DNA of 7,373 nt. Source: CALKUP01 sp964492735. GTDB lineage: Bacteria; Patescibacteriota; Patescibacteriia; UBA9570; XYC2-FULL-38-9. Each line of letters opens with the position of its first letter. The first letter of the stretch is position 1. Below the pieces are notes generated by a model. That model searched no databases, was not told the DNA's origin, and worked only from the letters and a program-made list of their open reading frames with translations. The DNA lies in contig CAZBLE010000026.1 in the NCBI GenBank assembly GCA_964492735.1, forward strand, positions 1 through 7,373, written 5' to 3'. Shown one piece after another: positions 7,264 through 7,373 of the stretch. Both the position numbers and the translations under genes were made by a program.

Positions 7264-7373
7264 CTAACCAATAAACACCGTCACCTGCACATCCAACTCA
7301 TGCTCACCACCACCCAGAACCACCCCGCGCATCGGTGTGACGTCGCTGAAATCGCGTCCCCATGCCACGGTGA
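7264..7373 (-). CDS. Transglutaminase-like family protein, C-terminal end (partial)
   Basis: Read on the - strand, the frame is open from the window edge to TAG (complement of 7264-7266), giving 35 residues: TVAWGRDFSDVTPMRGVV, then LGGGEHELDVQVTVFIG. The AWGRD.SDV.P.RGV..GGG.H.L pattern is the C-terminal signature I know from bacterial transglutaminase-like proteins (COG1305 type); the Cys-His-Asp core would lie outside the window. My count gives about 58% GC for these 110 bases, higher than the R-M lines I sampled, which fits a chromosomal gene next to an acquired defence locus. It is convergent with the R-M operon and not part of it. Confidence 0.75.
   Translation of the reverse strand, partial: TVAWGRDFSDVTPMRGVVLGGGEHELDVQVTVFIG

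Overview
The window holds most of a type I restriction-modification (R-M) operon on the + strand, in the order hsdM (3' end only), a Fic-domain gene, a remnant of a second hsdM 3' end, hsdS, hsdR and a YgjP-like zinc metallopeptidase gene. At the right edge is the 3' end of a convergent gene on the - strand, whose product resembles the C-terminus of a transglutaminase-like protein. The domain types, tight overlaps (ATGA) and absence of eukaryotic signals indicate a Gram-negative bacterium, probably a proteobacterium of moderate GC. Nothing here fixes the genus. The run of ten Ns inside hsdS indicates a draft or scaffolded assembly.

Layout: 1-669 HsdM C-terminus; 666-1760 Fic protein; 1757-2086 an ORF whose second half is a copy of the HsdM tail; 2077-3313 hsdS, split by the N gap at 2404-2413; 3310-6384 hsdR, broken by an in-frame TAG at 4255-4257; 6407-7141 the metallopeptidase gene; 7142-7263 an intergenic stretch with a hairpin and a near-perfect 22-bp inverted repeat; 7264-7373 the end of the - strand gene. 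Except for the 22-base gap before the metallopeptidase gene, the + strand genes overlap by 4 to 10 bases, so they are probably one transcript with translational coupling. No promoter for it lies in the window.

How the parts should work together: HsdM and HsdS form the modification enzyme, HsdS chooses the DNA site through two recognition domains, and HsdR adds ATP-driven translocation and cleavage. The Fic protein has an intact AMP-transfer motif and an intact self-inhibition motif. It sits between hsdM and hsdS, flanked by two diverged copies (82% identical over 150 bp) of the hsdM tail, so it looks like a cassette recombined into the operon. As sequenced, restriction is probably off because hsdR carries one nonsense codon, in the family motif where glutamate is expected. 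Modification could still be intact, since the frame break in hsdS is explained by the arbitrary length of the N filler. The most notable points are the hsdM-tail duplication around fic, the single amber codon in hsdR, and the palindromic element at the right edge, where GC content appears to rise.
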